From Bacteroidales bacterium UBA5382 (lineage in GTDB: Bacteria; Bacteroidota; Bacteroidia; Bacteroidales; Dysgonomonadaceae), in NCBI GenBank assembly GCA_002409745.1, contig DHOU01000009.1:10752-74751 (forward strand): a stretch of DNA of 64,000 nucleotides, given 5' to 3'. The translations under genes and the position numbers were made by a program. Positions within the stretch are counted from its first letter, which is position 1, and every line of letters begins with the position of its first letter. The notes beneath the pieces were generated by a model. That model had not been told where the DNA came from, did not search any database, and worked only from the letters and a program-made list of their open reading frames with translations. This document shows, one piece after another, positions 60,336 to 64,000 of the stretch.

Positions 60336-60985
60336 TTTTTCAATCTTTTAGCCGAATCGCCCCAGTTCTTGGGATCTTTGCGCCAGTCCTGCAACGTTTT
60401 CAATTCCGATTCATCAATGTAATCCGTAAGAAGCGCTTCGTCCAAAATGGCATCGTAATTCGACAAGGTTGTCAACTCCACGCGGGCTTCTTTCATATTT
60501 TGTTGTACAACGGGAAAATCATACGTGAATACCGCCACAATGCCCAAGACATCCGAACCGTCACGCCGCACGACCTCCACTGCCCGCAGACTGCTCTGAC
60601 CGGTAGATACCAAATCTTCCACCACGACAACCTTTTGCTTCGGTTTCAAATCCCCTTCGATGAGGTTTTCCAGACCATGATCTTTGGGTGCGGAGCGGAT
60701 ATAGACGAATGGCAAACCCAGCGTGTCGGCAACCAATGCACCGGGGGCGATAGCTCCGGTAGCCACTCCTGCGATCGCTTCGACTTGAGGATATTTTTCC
60801 AGTATAAGGCGGCAAAATTCCACTTTGATAAAATTTCTTATGGCCGGATAAGACATTAACTTTCTGTTATCGCAATATATAGGCGATTTCCATCCCGATG
60901 CCCAAGTAAAAGGATTCGAAGGCTGCAATTTTACGGCCTTAATTCTTAAAAGTTTTTCCGCTGTTAATTTCTCTAATGTACTCAT
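60332..60985 (-). CDS. pyrE: Orotate phosphoribosyltransferase
   Basis: Pyrimidine synthesis enzyme joining orotate to PRPP. 217 residues with NPFTWASGWKSPIYCDNRKLMSYP and the PRPP loop VVVVEDLVSTGQSS (about residue 120). Normal length. Confidence 0.95.
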   Translation of the reverse strand: MSTLEKLTAEKLLRIKAVKLQPSNPFTWASGWKSPIYCDNRKLMSYPAIRNFIKVEFCRLILEKYPQVEAIAGVATGAIAPGALVADTLGLPFVYIRSAPKDHGLENLIEGDLKPKQKVVVVEDLVSTGQSSLRAVEVVRRDGSDVLGIVAVFTYDFPVVQQNMKEARVELTTLSNYDAILDEALLTDYIDESELKTLQDWRKDPKNWGDSAKRLKK

Positions 60986-61016
60986 GTTGCTTTTTGACTT
61001 TACTCCGAATGAATCA

Positions 61017-61024
61017 CAAAAATA
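61017..61024 (-). promoter_or_regulatory. Candidate -7 element of pyrE
   Basis: TATTTTTG on the minus strand, 32 bases before the pyrE start; a full TAnnTTTG match without a clear -33. Confidence 0.45.
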
Positions 61025-61068
61025 GTACTTTTATGCCGATTATGGGAGCATTTTGGAAACTTTTTGTT

Positions 61069-61773
61069 TTAAACAGCTTGACCGATAGCAAGAACGCTGA
61101 TTTTCAGATCGACACACACCGCCAAAGCATGAGCGCATGCTTCAATAGTAGCGCCGGTAGTCAACACATCATCGACTAACAGCAAGTGTTTACCGGCAAA
61201 TTGTTCCGGGTTGTTCACACGAAAAATATCCTCGACATTTTTCCACCGTTGTATTTTCGAACGTTTGGTTTGGGTGGAATTATATTCGACACGAACCAGA
61301 TTACCGGTAAGCACAGGTATGGATAAGACTTCCGATAAACCGTCCGCAATGATTTCCGCTTGATTAAATCCGCGTTTGGTTTGTTTTTTCGGGTGCAACG
61401 GTACGGGAACAATCCCTTCGAGTGGCGCAAAAAAACGACTGCCATACAATTCTCTACCGCAAATACGCCCTAAAAGCAATCCGATTTCTTTCCGTCCTTC
61501 ATATTTAAGCTCGTGAATCAGCGGGGGCAACATTCCTCCTTTCGAATAAAGACAAAACGTAGCGATACGGACAAACGGGAAACGTCCGGACATCAACACT
61601 TCAGCTTCGTTGCCGGGAATATCAAAATTATGGGTGCGCGGCAACCGGTAAAGGCAATCGAGACAAACGCCCTCCTCCCCGGACACCAATTTCTCACCAC
61701 AGATTAAACAAGTGCCGGGGAAAAATAATTGAAGAAGATCTTCAAAAAGACCATGAATCGTCCTTATTATCAT
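61069..61773 (-). CDS. ComF-family phosphoribosyltransferase-like protein
   Basis: A 234-residue ComF homologue. The N-terminal zinc-finger-like cysteines (CLICG ... CLDCLYRLP) precede a type I PRTase domain with HPKKQTKRGFNQAE and the PRPP loop LLLVDDVLTTGAT. ComF is needed for DNA uptake in naturally competent bacteria; in Bacteroidales its role is not settled. It overlaps recX by 32 bases. Confidence 0.88.
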   Translation of the reverse strand: MIIRTIHGLFEDLLQLFFPGTCLICGEKLVSGEEGVCLDCLYRLPRTHNFDIPGNEAEVLMSGRFPFVRIATFCLYSKGGMLPPLIHELKYEGRKEIGLLLGRICGRELYGSRFFAPLEGIVPVPLHPKKQTKRGFNQAEIIADGLSEVLSIPVLTGNLVRVEYNSTQTKRSKIQRWKNVEDIFRVNNPEQFAGKHLLLVDDVLTTGATIEACAHALAVCVDLKISVLAIGQAV

Positions 61774-62251
61774 CGTCTATTTGCATTTTATCGAAACAAC
61801 GAAGAACGTCGTCCATGGGAAAACCCCTGCCGAGAGCAAAACGGATAACTTTCGACCGCTTCTCATAGACCGATTGGGCTTTTACCGTTCTCCATTTTTT
61901 TTCGAGTAACGGCTGCAACGATTCGAGGTCCGCCCCGTCGGGAAGTTCCGAAAAAGCAGCCTCTATTACTTCAGGAGATATCTTTTTTTGTTTTAAAGCC
62001 ATTTCGATTTTTCTTTTCCCCCATTTGTTGAGATGCAGTTTGTCGCGGATAAAACCACGGGCAAAACGGCCGTCATCCACATAAGATCTTTTCTGTAACT
62101 TAACAAGTACGCTCTCTATATCCTTGTCAGAAAGATTCAACTTCCGCAATTTCCGACGGATATCCTCTATACAATATTCTTTACGGGCACACAGACGCGC
62201 CATGCGTTGCCATGCTTTCTCTTCCGTAATTATTTTCTCCTTATCCTCCAT
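61742..62251 (-). CDS. recX: RecX-family regulatory protein
   Basis: A 169-residue helical protein of the RecX family, which inhibits RecA filaments. Three-helix repeats are seen: CARKEYCIEDIRRKL, VDDGRFARGFIRDKLHLNKWGKRKIEMAL and RSKVIRFALGRGFPMDDVLRCF. The C-terminus is acidic (DDDNKDD). recA is not in this window. Confidence 0.85.
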   Translation of the reverse strand: MEDKEKIITEEKAWQRMARLCARKEYCIEDIRRKLRKLNLSDKDIESVLVKLQKRSYVDDGRFARGFIRDKLHLNKWGKRKIEMALKQKKISPEVIEAAFSELPDGADLESLQPLLEKKWRTVKAQSVYEKRSKVIRFALGRGFPMDDVLRCFDKMQIDDDNKDDSWSF

Positions 62252-62254
62252 CGT

Positions 62255-62345
62255 TCATTCCTCATCATTCATCCCTCATCATTCATCCCTCATCGCTCAT
62301 CGTTCATCCCTCATCGCTCATCATTCATCCTTCATCCTTCATCAT
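62255..62345. repeat. 7-bp tandem repeat TCATCNN between prmC and recX
   Basis: Thirteen heptamers (TCATCAT, TCATCCC, TCATCGC, TCATCCT), filling the whole spacer. On the coding strand it gives the prmC stop (GGA TGA) and repeated GATGA words up to 4 bases before the recX start. Confidence 0.92.
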
Positions 62346-63184
62346 CCTTCTTTTCTTGCGAACACCATCCGGTCATTTCCTGAAAGATCTTTACGCAGAC
62401 AAACGTCAATAAATCCTTTTTCGGAAAATAGAGCCATGACATCGGAGCCTTTCATGCGATTTATCTCCATATAAATCCCCCCCTGTGGAAACAGCAACAC
62501 CAGCGCTATGTCCGCCAGACGCTCATAGAACAGCAATGGGCGAGAGTCCGGCACAAAAAGAGCCTTTGCAGGTTCATAGCGAAGCACATTCGGCTCCATT
62601 TCTCGCTTTTCCGATTCCAACACATACGGCGGATTGCTCACAATGACATCAAATTGTTCTTTTTCGACAAACGAACTGAAAAGATCGTGTTCTGAAAAGC
62701 GGACAAAAACCTTATTATTAGCGGCATTTTCCTCAGCGACTTCCAAGGCGCGAGAAGAAATATCCCAAGCCGACACCCGCGCTCCCGCTATTTTTTTCGC
62801 CAGTGTTACCGCTATGCAACCGCTTCCCGTACCCACATCCAGAATAGAAGGATTGGGTTTCTGTTTATCCGTTATAATCCACTCCACCAGTTCTTCCGTC
62901 TCGGGGCGCGGAATCAATACGGCAGGAGTAACCAAAAACGGTAAACCATAGAACTCTGTAGTTCCTAAAATATATTGAATAGGCTCATCATTCTTCAATC
63001 GCCCAACAATATCATCCACAACAAGGTGTTGGGTATTGGATAATTTGTTAATTTTGCGAGTTAGAATTTCTAAAGACGATATTCCACAGACTTTCCCGAG
63101 AATGAGGCTTACATACGTTTTCACTTCTCCCGGGGAATAATGGTCGCCAAGTTCTTCTACAATATAATCGATGATGTTTTGCAT
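62342..63184 (-). CDS. prmC: Release factor glutamine N5-methyltransferase
   Basis: Methylates the GGQ glutamine of class I release factors. The ATG at 63184 gives 280 residues; the TTG at 63205 overlaps the divergent promoter. Motif I ILDVGTGSGCIAVTLA, NPPYVLESEK (catalytic NPPY) and PRPETEELVEWI are clear. Its stop codon lies in the heptamer array. Confidence 0.94.
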   Translation of the reverse strand: MQNIIDYIVEELGDHYSPGEVKTYVSLILGKVCGISSLEILTRKINKLSNTQHLVVDDIVGRLKNDEPIQYILGTTEFYGLPFLVTPAVLIPRPETEELVEWIITDKQKPNPSILDVGTGSGCIAVTLAKKIAGARVSAWDISSRALEVAEENAANNKVFVRFSEHDLFSSFVEKEQFDVIVSNPPYVLESEKREMEPNVLRYEPAKALFVPDSRPLLFYERLADIALVLLFPQGGIYMEINRMKGSDVMALFSEKGFIDVCLRKDLSGNDRMVFARKEG

Positions 63185-63202
63185 TACGACTGATATAAAA
63201 AA

Positions 63203-63234
63203 CAAAGATAACTAAAATGGGAATAGACGAAAAA
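63203..63234 (-). promoter_or_regulatory. Promoter of the prmC-recX-comF operon
   Basis: On the minus strand TTTT (63234-63231), 20 bases, then TATCTTTG (63210-63203). It overlaps the first codons of the divergent ribD. Confidence 0.55.
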
Positions 63235-64000
63235 TATATGTTCCGTTGTCTTCAACTGGCAAAAAAAGGAGAAGGATACACCCGTCCCAACCCCATGGTG
63301 GGTGCGGTGATCGTTCACAACGGAAAGATTATTGGCGAAGGATACCATCGGAAATATGGAGAACCGCATGCCGAAGTAAATGCCGTCCGATCCGTCAAAG
63401 ATCCGTCGTTATTGCCTCAATCGACTCTGTATGTGTCGCTCGAGCCTTGCTCGCATTATGGGAAGACTCCGCCATGCAGCGCAATGATTATTTCCCATAA
63501 AATTCCCCGAGTAGTTATTGCCGTAACCGATCCGAATCCCAAAGTCGCCGGGAATGGTATCCGAATGCTTCGGGAAAACGGGGTGGACGTAACGGTAGGT
63601 ATATTGGAAAAAGAAGCTCGCGAATTGAATAGATCCTTTTTTGTAAATCAGCTCTATTGTCGTCCTTATATCATCCTCAAATGGGCACAAAGCAAAGACG
63701 GCTATCTCGACAGGCATCGCACATCACACGAATCAGCTCCTCCGGCTATGCTTTCCAATACGCTCACCAGCATACTCGTTCACCGAACCCGTACGCAGGT
63801 ACAAGGCATTATGGTCGGCACCCGTACGGCATTGCTCGACAATCCGCAATTAACCGCTCGAAAGTGGTACGGCTCCAATCCCGTAAGAATCATAATCGAC
63901 CGGGAGAATAAAATTCCTGCCGATTTCCGTATATTTCGTCCCGACGCACCCACCCTTGTGTTCACCGAAAAAGCTCCGCCTCTCAGTCCGGACAACAAGT
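63217..64000 (+). CDS. ribD: Bifunctional riboflavin deaminase/reductase RibD (5' part)
   Basis: The first 261 codons of a gene that runs off the right end. The N-terminal deaminase domain has the zinc motif HAEVNA and PCSHYGKTPPC, and the reductase domain begins near residue 150 (RPYIILKWAQSKDGYLD, then VGTRTALLDNPQLTAR). It carries out the second and third steps of riboflavin synthesis. Start ATG at 63217; only 32 bases separate it from divergent prmC. Confidence 0.93.
   Translation, partial: MGIDEKYMFRCLQLAKKGEGYTRPNPMVGAVIVHNGKIIGEGYHRKYGEPHAEVNAVRSVKDPSLLPQSTLYVSLEPCSHYGKTPPCSAMIISHKIPRVVIAVTDPNPKVAGNGIRMLRENGVDVTVGILEKEARELNRSFFVNQLYCRPYIILKWAQSKDGYLDRHRTSHESAPPAMLSNTLTSILVHRTRTQVQGIMVGTRTALLDNPQLTARKWYGSNPVRIIIDRENKIPADFRIFRPDAPTLVFTEKAPPLSPDNK

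Overview
The window is a Bacteroidales chromosome segment. Evidence: an Mfa-type fimbrial locus, a SusC/SusD/SusE starch locus, a division/cell-wall cluster in the Bacteroidota gene order, an EF-G2-like paralogue beside the normal metabolism genes, a glycine-lipid acyltransferase pair, and several promoters of the -33 TTTG / -7 TAnnTTTG type. The family looks Tannerellaceae/Porphyromonadaceae-like, but that is a weak guess. There are no rRNA, tRNA, CRISPR, phage or intact IS genes.

Layout. (1) 0.1-7.2 kb, minus strand: a five-gene fimbrial operon (DUF3575 protein, DUF3868/OmpA protein, Mfa1 stalk, Mfa2 anchor, large tip-like lipoprotein). (2) 7.8-10.5 kb: a P-type Ca2+ ATPase. (3) 10.9-17.4 kb: an EF-G paralogue with a degenerate GTPase centre, a small secreted protein, a TetR regulator and a divergent TonB-receptor-like barrel. 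One 16-bp palindrome (15/16 identical) lies upstream of both the EF-G paralogue and the barrel gene. (4) 18.0-35.4 kb, minus strand: yqeY-like gene and the dcw cluster, transcribed mraZ-rsmH-ftsL-ftsI-murE-mraY-murD-ftsW-murG-murC-ftsQ-ftsA-ftsZ. (5) 35.8-37.6 kb: glsA-glsB, glycine lipid synthesis. (6) 38.0-48.2 kb: susC-susD-susE-like genes, a neopullulanase-like GH13 and a lipoprotein GH13; a palindrome upstream of susC shares a 13-mer with the EF-G2 leader. (7) 48.6-53.1 kb: trxB-lolA-ftsK. (8) 53.2-55.9 kb: DUF3185 protein, BrkB-family protein, YefM/YoeB toxin-antitoxin and tpx. (9) 56.0-63.2 kb: uvrA and a transglycosylase, then pyrE-SRPBCC and prmC-recX-comF. ribD, divergent, runs off the right end.

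The most unusual feature is the amount of short tandem repeat DNA between genes, mostly with 7-bp periods (also 8, 11 and 21 bp). Most of these arrays begin at or within a few bases of a stop codon. In murG, murE, yoeB and prmC the repeat supplies the last codons or the stop. A separate palindromic G/C-rich repeat has extended the C-terminus of MurC and the N-terminus of FtsW. A further 167-bp imperfect palindrome with 18-bp perfect ends sits between the two amylase genes.

Start codons were moved to the internal ATG in mraZ, ftsA, ftsK, uvrA, prmC, susD, yefM, yoeB, brkB, the DUF3185 gene, the tip gene, glsB and the neopullulanase gene where signal peptide, family N-terminus or overlap favoured it.
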